Origin: Bacteroidota bacterium
GTDB taxonomy: Bacteria; Bacteroidota; Bacteroidia; Chitinophagales; Chitinophagaceae
Direction of reading: 5' to 3'
Assembly: GCA_023417815.1 (NCBI GenBank)
Contig: JAEZEI010000003.1
Coordinates: forward strand, 62,001-126,000
Length of the DNA stretch: 64,000 nucleotides
In this document: piece by piece, positions 8,756-18,300 of the stretch
Numbering within the stretch: the first letter of the stretch is position 1
Layout of the letters: each line of letters starts with the position of its first letter
Position numbers and translations under genes: made by a program
The notes under the pieces: generated by a model
Told to the model about the DNA's origin: nothing
What the model saw: only the letters and a program-made list of their open reading frames with translations
Database searches by the model: none

Positions 8756-10669
8756 CTATTGCGAAGTCACCTTCATTTCAGTCCTTCTGTTCAAAGCTTT
8801 ACCTTCCTGTGTACTATTCGGGGCAATTGGCATGGTGGCGCCATAACCCTTATGGGTAAGGCGTTTCGGGTCTATGCCCTGGTTCACCAAAAATCCGACA
8901 ACTGCTTTGGCGCGGTTCACACTCAACTTAAGATTGTCTGCATCTGATCCTACATTGTCAGTATGCCCTTCGATGCTGATCGTAAGTGCAGGGTTGTCTT
9001 TTAATAGAGCTACAACCTTTTCAAGTTCGGTCATGGATTCAGGTTTCAATTCAAATTCATTGTTGTCAAAGAATATGTTCTTCAGCACTATTGATGCACC
9101 TTTTTCTATCGGTTGAAGCGGGATGTCCACTACCAGGAAGGAATCAGAAATATTCTTATCGATATCAAAATTCTCTGAATGGAACAGGTATCCCTTCCTG
9201 TTAACATTGAAAGCATATTGTTTTCCGGCAGGAAGTGTTACAAGGTAGTTTCCATCTTCATCGGTCTGAAGCCTGCTGATGGTTATGCGTGTGTCCAGCT
9301 CCGTTAGTTCAATAAGGGATGGCAGCCCTTCCCTGGTTTTACGATCGAAAACCTGTCCTCTTACCCATGTAGTCTGGAGGGCGCGCGCATTTTCAGGAAG
9401 TTCGAAAGTGTACAGGTCCAGGCCTCCCAAAGTAGGGCCACCATCACTTGCATAATAACCTGTCTTGCCGTCCGCTGCCACTATCAGGGAACCTTCATCG
9501 TCTATGGTGTTAATCGGGTACCCCAGGTTAAATGGTGTGCTCCAGGCAGTGTCGCCCTGTTTCCTGGAAAGAAAAAGATCCGTGGTTCCGTAACCAGGGT
9601 GGCCGTTGCTGTTGAAATAAAGTGTCTGGTTATCCGGGTGTATGAAGGGTGAAGCCTCATCTCCTGATGTATTTATTGTAGGACCTAAATTCCGTGGCCT
9701 GCTCCACTTACCATCAGGCAGCCTGCGGGAAACCCAGATGTCTTTTCCGCCGTATCCTCCCGGCATACTGCTGGTAAAATACAGGTCGCGTTTATCTGGC
9801 GAAAGCGATGGTGAAGACTCCCAGAAATCAGTATTGATCACCGGTCCCATATTCTGGGGTTCTGTCCAGTCGCCATTCCTGGTGCGGTAGGCAATGTATA
9901 GGTCGCAGCTGCCTTCTCCCTCGGGATAATTGCAGCCGGTGAATATTAACCAGTTCCCATCTTGGGAAATATTCTGCGCTCCTTCGTTAAGGTTAGTATT
10001 GATCATTCCCCCGAGGGGTTTGGCTTTGCTCCAATTCCCATTAATGAAGGTGCTCTCATAAAAGTCCTCATCCTGGTTCATCCTCCTGGTGAAAATCATG
10101 GTCTTTCCATCTATGGTGAGAGAGGGAAAATATTCCAGGTGAACCGAATTGATACTTTCAGTCATGTTCTTTGGAACGAAAGTGTATGAATTAACAGGAT
10201 ACTTCCTGGAATGTTCGATCGCAAATTCGTATGTGCTTTTACGGTAGTTACCGGCATTCCTGCTTTGTTCATTCAATCGCGGATTCAATAAAAATGCATT
10301 AACGGCTTTTAAGGCGCCTTCAAAATTACCGGTTCCTGCAAGTGAGATCGAATATGGAAGCAGGAATGTTGAGGCATAAATACTGTCTAGTGAAAAACCC
10401 CTGGTATAATCTGCAACCGAGCTTTTATAATCCTTTAAATTGGCATGTATCCCTGCCCGTGATAGGTAACCGTCAACAAAACGCGGATCCAGAGTAAGCG
10501 CTTCATTGAGGGAAGAAATAGCTTCCGGGTATTTTCCATCTATCGCAAACTGGTAAGCACGCTCATTTATAACCTGTACCTTCTTGCTCACTTTTTCCGG
10601 ATCATACCATTGAGCGAATAGCGAGGTGGTAATGAGGCTGAATAAAAATAATAACAGAATCCTGTTCAT
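8756..10669 (-). CDS. PorE-like OmpA-family protein (TPR, PD40, CRD and OmpA domains)
   Basis: A 637-residue envelope protein. I use the ATG at 10669 because the longer frame opens with GTG two codons earlier. Order of parts: signal peptide ending SLFAQ, a TPR segment near residues 30-110 (AISSLNEALTLDPRFVDGYL), a PD40/WD40-like propeller near 185-430 with repeated SPDKRDLYFTS and HPDNQTLYFNS blades, a carboxypeptidase-regulatory-like fold near 435-520 (GQVFDRKTREGLPSLIEL), and a C-terminal OmpA domain (ISIEGHTDNVGSDADNLKLS, ending NRRTEMKV) with the usual Asp and Arg for peptidoglycan binding. This four-domain order matches PorE of the type IX secretion system, which ties the machine to peptidoglycan. 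Bacteroidota also have several non-secretion paralogues of this layout, and there is no lipobox, so the T9SS role is inferred. Confidence 0.85.
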   Translation of the reverse strand: MNRILLLFLFSLITTSLFAQWYDPEKVSKKVQVINERAYQFAIDGKYPEAISSLNEALTLDPRFVDGYLSRAGIHANLKDYKSSVADYTRGFSLDSIYASTFLLPYSISLAGTGNFEGALKAVNAFLLNPRLNEQSRNAGNYRKSTYEFAIEHSRKYPVNSYTFVPKNMTESINSVHLEYFPSLTIDGKTMIFTRRMNQDEDFYESTFINGNWSKAKPLGGMINTNLNEGAQNISQDGNWLIFTGCNYPEGEGSCDLYIAYRTRNGDWTEPQNMGPVINTDFWESSPSLSPDKRDLYFTSSMPGGYGGKDIWVSRRLPDGKWSRPRNLGPTINTSGDEASPFIHPDNQTLYFNSNGHPGYGTTDLFLSRKQGDTAWSTPFNLGYPINTIDDEGSLIVAADGKTGYYASDGGPTLGGLDLYTFELPENARALQTTWVRGQVFDRKTREGLPSLIELTELDTRITISRLQTDEDGNYLVTLPAGKQYAFNVNRKGYLFHSENFDIDKNISDSFLVVDIPLQPIEKGASIVLKNIFFDNNEFELKPESMTELEKVVALLKDNPALTISIEGHTDNVGSDADNLKLSVNRAKAVVGFLVNQGIDPKRLTHKGYGATMPIAPNSTQEGKALNRRTEMKVTSQ

Positions 10670-10733
10670 GTTCACGGGTTAAAAAGTGAAGATAAACTGA
10701 AATGGAGAAGTGGAGTGTTCAGGCTTGTTAAAC

Positions 10734-11351
10734 CTATGGTACATTAATGTACTTATGAAGTTGTACGGATAGTTCCCACCTGGGGTTTTCCTTGATGTAC
10801 GCTATGATCAGGGGCAGCATCTCTGCGGCCTTGCTCCATTCGGGCTGCAGGTACAGCCTGCAACGTTCACCGGTCATGGAAGCATATTTTTCAGCCCAGG
10901 CCAGGTCGTGCCTGTTGTATATGACGATTTTCAATTCATCGGCCTTGGCCACCACTTCAGGAAGAGCAGGTTTGAATTTTTTGGGTGAAACACAGATCCA
11001 GTTCCAGGACCCACTTAGAGGTGAAGATCCCGACGTTTCAATATTTGTCCTGATGTTCGCAGCATGTAAAGCTGTGGTGAGCGCAGCAAGATCATACAGC
11101 AGCGGCTCCCCGCCGGTGATCACTGCCAGGTTAGCCTTATGCAACTTTACTTCTTCAATAAGTTCATTCACCTTTCGATGAGGATGTTTGCCTGCATCCC
11201 AGCTTTCTTTCACATCGCACCACACACAGCCAACATCACATCCCCCGAGGCGAATAAAATAAGCTGCATGCCCCTGGTAATATCCTTCACCCTGTATGGT
11301 GTAAAAGGATTCCATGACGGGATATTCTGCTATAGTGGATGCAAAGCTCAT
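10734..11351 (-). CDS. queE: 7-carboxy-7-deazaguanine synthase (radical SAM)
   Basis: QueE converts 6-carboxytetrahydropterin to 7-carboxy-7-deazaguanine, an early step toward queuosine and preQ0-derived modifications. The 205-residue protein has the radical-SAM cysteine set in the CxxxCxxC form seen in GGCDVGCVWCD near residue 35, preceded by ESFYTIQGEG, a hallmark of the family. VITGGEPLL follows, and the SAM-binding region includes NIETSGSSPL. The short length fits the compact QueE subgroup. Its ATG overlaps the folD stop by four bases (ATGA), so the two are probably translationally coupled. No queC, queD or queF lies in the window. Confidence 0.94.
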   Translation of the reverse strand: MSFASTIAEYPVMESFYTIQGEGYYQGHAAYFIRLGGCDVGCVWCDVKESWDAGKHPHRKVNELIEEVKLHKANLAVITGGEPLLYDLAALTTALHAANIRTNIETSGSSPLSGSWNWICVSPKKFKPALPEVVAKADELKIVIYNRHDLAWAEKYASMTGERCRLYLQPEWSKAAEMLPLIIAYIKENPRWELSVQLHKYINVP

Positions 11352-12229
11352 TGCTGATGATTGAAATGGAAAGCCTGTACCGTATTCTTTAACAATGCTC
11401 CGATGGTCATCAGGCCAACTCCCCCGGGAACCGGTGTTATATATGAAGCTTTCTTTGAAACTTCTTCAAAATCCACATCGCCTTTTATACTGTAACCGGA
11501 TTTTTTTTCGGGGTCGGGTACTCTTGTGATTCCCACATCAATTATTATCGCTCCTTCTTTCACCATATCTGCCTTCAGAAAACCAGGCTTACCTAATGCT
11601 GCAACGATAATATCTGCAGATGCGCAGATCTCCTTTAAATTCCTGGTGCGGCTATGGCACAACGTTACTGTACAATTTCCCGGCTCCGTGTTCTGGCTTA
11701 ACAGCACGCTCATGGGGCGGCCTACAATATTGCTTCTGCCGATAACTACTGCATGCTTGCCCGTTATGTCAAGCCCGTAATGATTCAGCATTAACATGAT
11801 GCCATATGGTGTTGCAGGAATAAATCCCTTAGCTCCCAACATCAGTTTACCTGCGTTTACCGGGTGAAATCCATCTACATCTTTCGCCGGCTTTATAAGT
11901 TCAATGATCTCCTGCTCATTTAATCCACGGGGAAGTGGTAGCTGAACCAGGATACCATCAATATCATCATCATTGTTCAGGTTAGTGATAACCTCCTTCA
12001 ATTCATTTTGAGAAACAGTATCAGGCAGTCTTATAAGCGAACTTTTAATGCCTACTTCCCCGCAATTCCTGATCTTACTGGCAACGTATGTTTCACTTGC
12101 GCCATCATTTCCTGCAAGCACTGCAGCGAGGTGAGGGGCTCTTTTCCCGGATGAGATTATTGCCTCAACGTCTTTTTTGATGTCCTCTTTTACCGCAGCT
12201 GCCACTATTTTCCCATCCAAGATTTTCAT
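11348..12229 (-). CDS. folD: bifunctional methylenetetrahydrofolate dehydrogenase/cyclohydrolase
   Basis: FolD interconverts 5,10-methylene-, methenyl- and 10-formyl-tetrahydrofolate in the cytoplasm and feeds purine and formyl-methionine synthesis. The 293-residue length is usual. The catalytic Tyr and Lys appear as YVASKIRNCGEVGI near residue 50, followed by DGILVQLPLP and KDVDGFHP. The Rossmann loop is GRSNIVGRPMSVLL, and the signature PVPGGVGLMTIGALL is near the C-terminus. The ATG at 12229 lies 51 bases from the divergent barrel-protein start at 12281, so the short spacer must carry both promoters. Confidence 0.97.
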   Translation of the reverse strand: MKILDGKIVAAAVKEDIKKDVEAIISSGKRAPHLAAVLAGNDGASETYVASKIRNCGEVGIKSSLIRLPDTVSQNELKEVITNLNNDDDIDGILVQLPLPRGLNEQEIIELIKPAKDVDGFHPVNAGKLMLGAKGFIPATPYGIMLMLNHYGLDITGKHAVVIGRSNIVGRPMSVLLSQNTEPGNCTVTLCHSRTRNLKEICASADIIVAALGKPGFLKADMVKEGAIIIDVGITRVPDPEKKSGYSIKGDVDFEEVSKKASYITPVPGGVGLMTIGALLKNTVQAFHFNHQQ

Positions 12230-12280
12230 GGCGCGAAATTAAATAAGTAATATTGATTTGTGGCAACCACAACTTCTTGC

Positions 12281-13102
12281 ATGAAACGAACTGTACAGAC
12301 CCTTATTTTACTGCTCTTATTTGCTGACCTCAAAGCTCAATCGCTGCGCTACGCCGTAAGTATGCCGTACGTGCAACTTGGCGCCTACAGCATTGAGCAG
12401 GACGCCTTTGGCTTTACCGGTAACCAGGCAGCTTTGGCTGGAATAAAACACACTTCACTTGGCATATTTGGCGAAAGAAGGTTCATGCTGAAAGAAAATA
12501 GCGCATATAATATTGCTGCGGCTTTTAATGGAGGAAGGCTCGGGAATTTCGGGATACAGGTGAATTATGCCGGATTTTCGGGTTTCAATGAAAGCAGGGC
12601 CGGACTTGCTTATGCAAGGAGCCTGGGAGAGAAAGCTTCGGTAGGTGTGCAGTTCAATTATTACAATTACAGGATACCGGGATATGACGGAGCCAATGCT
12701 GTGAATTTTGAGGGTGGTGTGCTCTATAAGTTGTCTAAACAGTTCACAGCAGGACTTCATGTATACAACCCTGTTGGTGGAGACCTGGGGAAAGAAGATG
12801 AGAAACTAGCCTATGCATATAAGTTTGGGTTAGGATATGATCCTTCCGAAAATATTTTCATCGCTACCGAGATCATAAAGGAAGAAGGCAGGGATGTTAA
12901 TGTTAATGGAGGGATTAGTTACCAGTTCCTGAAGAAATTTTTTGCCCGGGCAGGTTTCACCAGTGTATCCTCTTCATTCTATGCAGGCGCGGGAATCGGC
13001 CTGAAGGGTATAAGGATCGATATTACTTCTTCCTATCACCAGCAACTTGGTTTTTCACCGGGATTGCTGATTCATACTGATTTCAACAAAGGTTCAAAAT
13101 GA
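12281..13102 (+). CDS. PorV/PorQ-like outer-membrane barrel protein
   Basis: A 273-residue protein of unknown specific function. I use the ATG at 12281, which gives a clean signal peptide (MKRTVQTLILLLLFADLKAQ); the longer frame opens seven codons earlier with TTG. The mature part is rich in alternating aromatic and small residues typical of beta-barrel strands (ASVGVQFNYYNYRIPGY, FFARAGFTSVSSSFYAGAG). It begins with GNQAALAGIKHTSLGIFGERR, a pattern seen in the PorV/PorQ (FadL-like) group, including type IX shuttle proteins. The family assignment is by pattern only. Its stop overlaps the start of the next gene by four bases (ATGA), so the two products are probably made together and may work together in the outer membrane. 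Confidence 0.7.
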   Translation: MKRTVQTLILLLLFADLKAQSLRYAVSMPYVQLGAYSIEQDAFGFTGNQAALAGIKHTSLGIFGERRFMLKENSAYNIAAAFNGGRLGNFGIQVNYAGFSGFNESRAGLAYARSLGEKASVGVQFNYYNYRIPGYDGANAVNFEGGVLYKLSKQFTAGLHVYNPVGGDLGKEDEKLAYAYKFGLGYDPSENIFIATEIIKEEGRDVNVNGGISYQFLKKFFARAGFTSVSSSFYAGAGIGLKGIRIDITSSYHQQLGFSPGLLIHTDFNKGSK

Positions 13103-15165
13103 GGATATTCCTGGTTGTAATATTTCTTCTGGGCTATTTATGCTCATTTTCCCAGGTGCCGGAAGTGCCACCCAGCACCACGGAGCAACAGCTTGAAAAC
13201 ATTACTGAAAATAATGAGGATACCGAAACAGAAGATGACAGTTATCTCCAGGAACTCAGGCAATATTTAAAAGACCCGCTTAACCTTAACGAGGCAACAG
13301 AAGCGGAGTTGAAAGAATTCCGAATGCTGTCGCCTATCCAGATAAATAACTTCTTATCGTACCGCGCTGTATTGGGGAATTTCATCAGTATTTATGAGCT
13401 GCAGGCTATACCAGGCTGGGATCCTGAAACGATCAGGAGGCTTCAGCCATATGTTTCAGTCCGGAACACGGTTACTGTTCAAAAGGATTTTTTCTCAAGA
13501 TTTACAGGAGGCGATCATTCCATTCTTTTCAGGGTTAACCAGGTGTTGGAAAAAAGCAGGGGCTTCAAGGCAGATCCGGCGGTCTCTTCGGCATACCTGG
13601 GTTCTCCTCAAAGGCTTCTTCTTCGGTACAAATACAATTACAAGAACCTCCTTCAATATGGACTTGTAGGGGAGAAAGATCCCGGGGAAGAATTTTTTAA
13701 AGGAAGCCAGAAACAGGGATTCGATTTCTATTCGGCGCATCTATTTGCCCGGAACCTCGGAATCGTTAAATCACTGGCGCTGGGTGATTTTACTGTTAAC
13801 CTGGGACAAGGGCTAACACAGTGGCAAAGCATGGCATTCCGGAAAGGACCGGATGTATTAGCCTCTAAAAGGCAGGCCTCTGTTTTGCGCCCTTACAATT
13901 CTGCAGGGGAGATATATTTTCACAGGGGAGCGGGTATCACCCTGGGGAATACGAAGAATAATAAAAGCTGGGAGCTGACTGTCTTTGGCTCGCTGAGAAA
14001 TATAGACGCCAACTTCGACACGGATACAACGGTATTTGATGACGATTTTGTTACCTCCTTCCAGATCTCGGGATATCACCGTACTCCCTCGGAAATTGCC
14101 GACAAGGGAGTTCAGCGCCAGCTGGCTTACGGAGGAAATGCATCCTACAGGTTCAATAATTTTAAGATCGGCCTGAACAGTATCAATTTTAGTTTTAAAT
14201 ATCCGGTATTCAGGGATCCTCAACCCTATAACCGGTTTGCCTTCAATGGCGACAAACTCTCCAATCAAAGCGTTGACTATAGCTATACCTTCCGCAACCT
14301 TCATTTTTTCGGAGAAGCGGCTATGTCGTCTGAAGGAGGTAAGGCATTCGTGAATGGTTTACTGGTAAGCGCCTCCTCGCAGGTGGACCTGAGCCTGCTT
14401 CACAGAAGCATAGATCCTGATTACCAGTCGCTTTACGGTAATGCATTCACGGAAAGTACTTTACCTGTTAACGAAAGAGGTTTTTTTGCGGGGATCAGCC
14501 TCAAGCCGGACAGCAGGTTTAAAATTGATGCCTATGCCGATTTTTACAAATTCCCTTATTTACGCAGCAGGGTCAACCGCCCGGCTGAAGGGTCTGACTA
14601 TTTTATACAGCTCCATTACAGGCCCAACAGGCAGTTGGAAGTTTATACCCGCTATAAGCGGGAAAGCAAGGCCATCAATTTCAATCCTGGAGAAGAAGTA
14701 TTGAGCCCGGTGATTCACCAGCCCCGGCAGAACTGGCGCAGCCAGTTCAGTTTGCAGGTTTCGCCAGAGGTAACAGCCCGGGGGAGGGCAGAACTGGTAT
14801 GGTTCGATCGAAAAGGCTCCGCCAAAGAGGAAGGATTCCTTATGTATGGCGATATTTTTTACCGCCCTGCAATGAAGCCTTATTCCTTTAATGGCAGGGT
14901 CCTGTTTTTCGATACAGATGGTTATAACTCAAGGCTTTATACCTACGAAAACGATGTTTTATACAGCTTCAGCATCCCGGTGTTCTACGGCCAGGGGATA
15001 AGGTACTACCTGAATGCCAGTTTTGATATCACCAGGAACCTCCGGGGTTGGGTCAGGTTTGCCCAAACGGTATATAATGACCGCGAAGTGGTGGGCAGTG
15101 GCCTCGATGAAATTAATGATAAACGGAAAAGCGAGGTCAAATTTCAGCTTATGTATTCCTTCTGA
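13099..15165 (+). CDS. helix-hairpin-helix protein with C-terminal barrel-like region
   Basis: A 688-residue secreted protein. It has a signal peptide (MRIFLVVIFLLGYLCSFS), an acidic linker near residues 25-50, and a ComEA-type helix-hairpin-helix region near 57-115 (LNLNEATEAELKEF, FLSYRAVLGNFISIYELQAI). From about residue 150 to the end the sequence resembles an outer-membrane beta-barrel: many short amphipathic aromatic strands (GLTQWQSMAFRKGPDV, SIPVFYGQGIRYYLNASF), ending in an aromatic residue (KFQLMYSF), the usual C-terminal signature for Bam-mediated insertion. ComEA-type HhH domains bind DNA in competence proteins, so a DNA-handling outer-membrane channel is one reading. The HhH may instead be a protein-interaction module. 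It is coupled to the preceding barrel gene by a 4-base overlap. Bacteroidota homologues are usually annotated only as HhH-domain proteins. Confidence 0.8.
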   Translation: MRIFLVVIFLLGYLCSFSQVPEVPPSTTEQQLENITENNEDTETEDDSYLQELRQYLKDPLNLNEATEAELKEFRMLSPIQINNFLSYRAVLGNFISIYELQAIPGWDPETIRRLQPYVSVRNTVTVQKDFFSRFTGGDHSILFRVNQVLEKSRGFKADPAVSSAYLGSPQRLLLRYKYNYKNLLQYGLVGEKDPGEEFFKGSQKQGFDFYSAHLFARNLGIVKSLALGDFTVNLGQGLTQWQSMAFRKGPDVLASKRQASVLRPYNSAGEIYFHRGAGITLGNTKNNKSWELTVFGSLRNIDANFDTDTTVFDDDFVTSFQISGYHRTPSEIADKGVQRQLAYGGNASYRFNNFKIGLNSINFSFKYPVFRDPQPYNRFAFNGDKLSNQSVDYSYTFRNLHFFGEAAMSSEGGKAFVNGLLVSASSQVDLSLLHRSIDPDYQSLYGNAFTESTLPVNERGFFAGISLKPDSRFKIDAYADFYKFPYLRSRVNRPAEGSDYFIQLHYRPNRQLEVYTRYKRESKAINFNPGEEVLSPVIHQPRQNWRSQFSLQVSPEVTARGRAELVWFDRKGSAKEEGFLMYGDIFYRPAMKPYSFNGRVLFFDTDGYNSRLYTYENDVLYSFSIPVFYGQGIRYYLNASFDITRNLRGWVRFAQTVYNDREVVGSGLDEINDKRKSEVKFQLMYSF

Positions 15166-15258
15166 ATTATTTTGAAAGGTGAATGCAGCAATCCGTATTA
15201 AGCGGTTGTCAAGTATTTGTTAAGGTGAAGAAAAGGGGCAAAAAAGATTTAACAATTT

Positions 15259-15288
15259 TTTGACGATAACTTAAAACCCCTATTTTTA
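15259..15288 (+). promoter_or_regulatory. probable promoter of susC
   Basis: TTTG at 15259-15262 and TATTTTTA at 15281-15288 are separated by 18 bases. This fits the Bacteroidota -33/-7 promoter with one mismatch in the -7 box (last base A rather than G). It lies about 30 bases upstream of the susC ATG at 15318. Confidence 0.55.
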
Positions 15289-15317
15289 CAATTCATTAAA
15301 CTATCAATTAATCGCAC

Positions 15318-18300
15318 ATGAGAAGATTTTTATCACTGTTCACAATGCTGATGCTCTGTGGGGTGTTGGCATTTGCGCAAACACGGGTGATCTCGGGTAA
15401 GGTTACTGACCCATCAGGCAAGCCCGTTCCATTTGCCTCAGTAGTAGTAAAGGGTGGCACAACAGGTGTACAAACCGATGTTAACGGTGAGTACTCTATC
15501 CGCGTGAACACCGGTGACGTTCTGCAGATCAGCCAAACAAACTTCAATACTATTGAAGTTACCGTTGGTCCTGGTAATTCTATTACAACTGTAATGGACC
15601 TCAGAACGAACACCATCCAGGAAGTAGTTGTAACGAGCGCTTTCCAGACAAGGAGGACATTAAGGAGCCAGACTTCGAATGTTCAGAATGTTAGCAGCGA
15701 GCAACTGAACACTGCACGCCAGCAAAACATCAACAACTCCCTTGCAGGTAAAGTTGCAGGTGCACAGGTGCGCAGCCAGTCTGCAGCAGCCCTGGGCCGC
15801 GAAACAACCATACGTCTGCGTGGTGAAAATGGTCTTGGTGTAGGTGGCGGACCTCTTTATGTTGTGGATGGTACCATTATGCCAAGTGCAAATGATATCA
15901 ATACCGACGACGTAGAAGACGTAACCGTACTGCAAGGACCAGCTTCTGCAGCGATCTTCGGACCTGATGGTGCTAACGGTGCTATCGTTATCACAACCAA
16001 AAGGGCACGTAAGAATCAGCCCGGTATTGGCGTTGAGATCAATTCAGGCGTAGTTTTCGATAAGATCTATATCACTCCTAACTACCAGAATGCTTACGCC
16101 GGTGGTGCTTCCGCTGATATGGTTCGCTATACATGGCAACCAGGTCATCCTGAAGCATGGAGAGCTCTTGATGGCAAATACTATCATGATTATTCTGATG
16201 ATGCCAGCTGGGGTCCCCGCATGGTTGGCCAGGAATACATTCCATGGTATGCATGGTATGGCGGTCATGAAGATTCTTACAAAACAGCATTGCTTACACC
16301 TCAGCCAAACAATGGCAAGGATTTCTATGAAACAGGTGTAACTGCAACAAACAACGTTAACTTCTCTAAAGCAGGTGATGCTTACAACCTGAGGGTTTCT
16401 TACACCAACTTCGATGTGAAAGGTTTGATCCCTAACAGTTACCTGAAGCGTAACACTGTTAACGCAAACTTCTCTATGGATCTTGGAAGGAAACTTACCC
16501 TGGGAACAAGCATTAACTATGTTCAGCAGGCAAGAAATGCTGAGAACAACGATGCTTATTCTAACCAGTCTACAGGTGCTTTCAACCAGTGGTTCCATAG
16601 GGACCTGGATATGGATAAAATGCGTGAGCTGAGAGGACTTCGTACTCCAAGCGGTATCTATGCCAGCTGGAACAAGGCAAATCCAAACTCATACAATCCT
16701 GCAAATGAAAAGGCTTTCTTCGGTGGTAACTACTGGATGAATCCTTATGCTTACTTCGATCTTGTACAGAACCTGGATAACAGGCACAGGGTTTATGGGG
16801 ATATCTCCCTTACCTACAAGATCACCAACGATCTTCGTATCAAGGGTACATACCGTAAAAACCAGTTAACAACTGACGGAACGAATATCTATCCAACTGA
16901 ACTGGAGGTTAGTAACAACCAGACCAGCTTTAACCCATATGAAGGTACCGGCCAGGCTGCATACGGTGTATTCTCTACACACAGCAACCGCCAGAACTAC
17001 GAATTACTTGCATCTTACAGCAAGAAGATCAAGGATTTCCAGATCAATTCTAACGCTGGTTTGGATATCCTAAAGACACACGGCCGTACTTTCAGCCAGA
17101 ACACAATGGGTGGTCTGAACGTGCCAGGTCTTTATTCTCTTGCAAACTCTAAGAACGACATCAACTACACTGAAGGGATCACCAACTTTAAAAGAAGGGG
17201 ATTATTCATCAGGGCTGATGTTGGTTACCGTAACCTTGTATTCGTAGAAGGTACGTACAGGAGGGATTATACATCTGCAGAACCTGTTACCAGCAATGGT
17301 ATCGAAACTAAATCTGTGGGTGCTTCATTCATCCTGAGCGATCTTATCAAGAATAAATCGATCCTTAGCTTCGCTAAACTTCGTGCTTCTTATGGTCAGA
17401 TCCTGAACTCCCTGAATCCTTACGAGCTGAATACGATCTACGCTCCTGCTGCTCAGCAGTTCAACGGAAACTTCCTGATGTCTGAGCCAAACGCACTTGT
17501 AGATCCGGCTCTTGCAGGTTCTACCAACGATGAAATGGAATTAGGTTTTGAAACCCGCTTCCTGAAGAACAGGCTTGGTTTAACCTTCACTTATTGGGAC
17601 AGGACAAACAAAGACTTCCCGGTTAGTGTTGCTGTTACTCCTTCCACTGGTTACACTGCTATCCGCACCAACGCTGGTGAGATCGCAAAAACCGGTGTTG
17701 ACCTGCAATTGTTCGCAAATCCACTGAGACTGAACAACTTCGACTGGACTCTTAATGCAACATGGGGTCGTCTCCTTAAGAATGAAGTTGTTGAGATCGC
17801 TCCTGGTATCACCCGTATCGTAACTGCAGCGGGCGCATTCTCAGGTACTTCTGCAGCATATACTGTTAGTGAAGTGGGTAAACCCTGGGGTCAGATGTTC
17901 GGTGGTGGTATCAAACGCCTGAACGGTCAGCCAATTTTAACAGCTGATGGTCTGTTTGTTAAAGAAGATAACGTGAACTTTGGCAGCGTTCTTCCTAAAT
18001 ATACCGGTGGTGTTCAAAACACATTCACCCTGTTCAAGAACTTTACAATGAATGTGAACATTGACTATTCATATGGTGGTAAATTCTTCTCACTGTCTGA
18101 CCACTGGGGTACATTCTCCGGTTTGACTGCTAAGACTGCTACCCTGAACGACAAAGGCAACTCTATCCGTGATGCGGTTGCTGATGGCGGTGGTGTTCAC
18201 GTATTCGGTGTTGATGAATCAGGGCACGCTGTTGACTACTACGTAGAAGCTCAGGATTACTGGCACCAGTTCCGTTCTGCGAACATTTCTGAAGTGTTCA

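Noticed and set aside
7636..15165. Complete competence locus
   Set aside because: Only dprA and an HhH protein are present; comEC, comF and pilus genes are absent from the window, so DNA uptake is kept as a hypothesis only.
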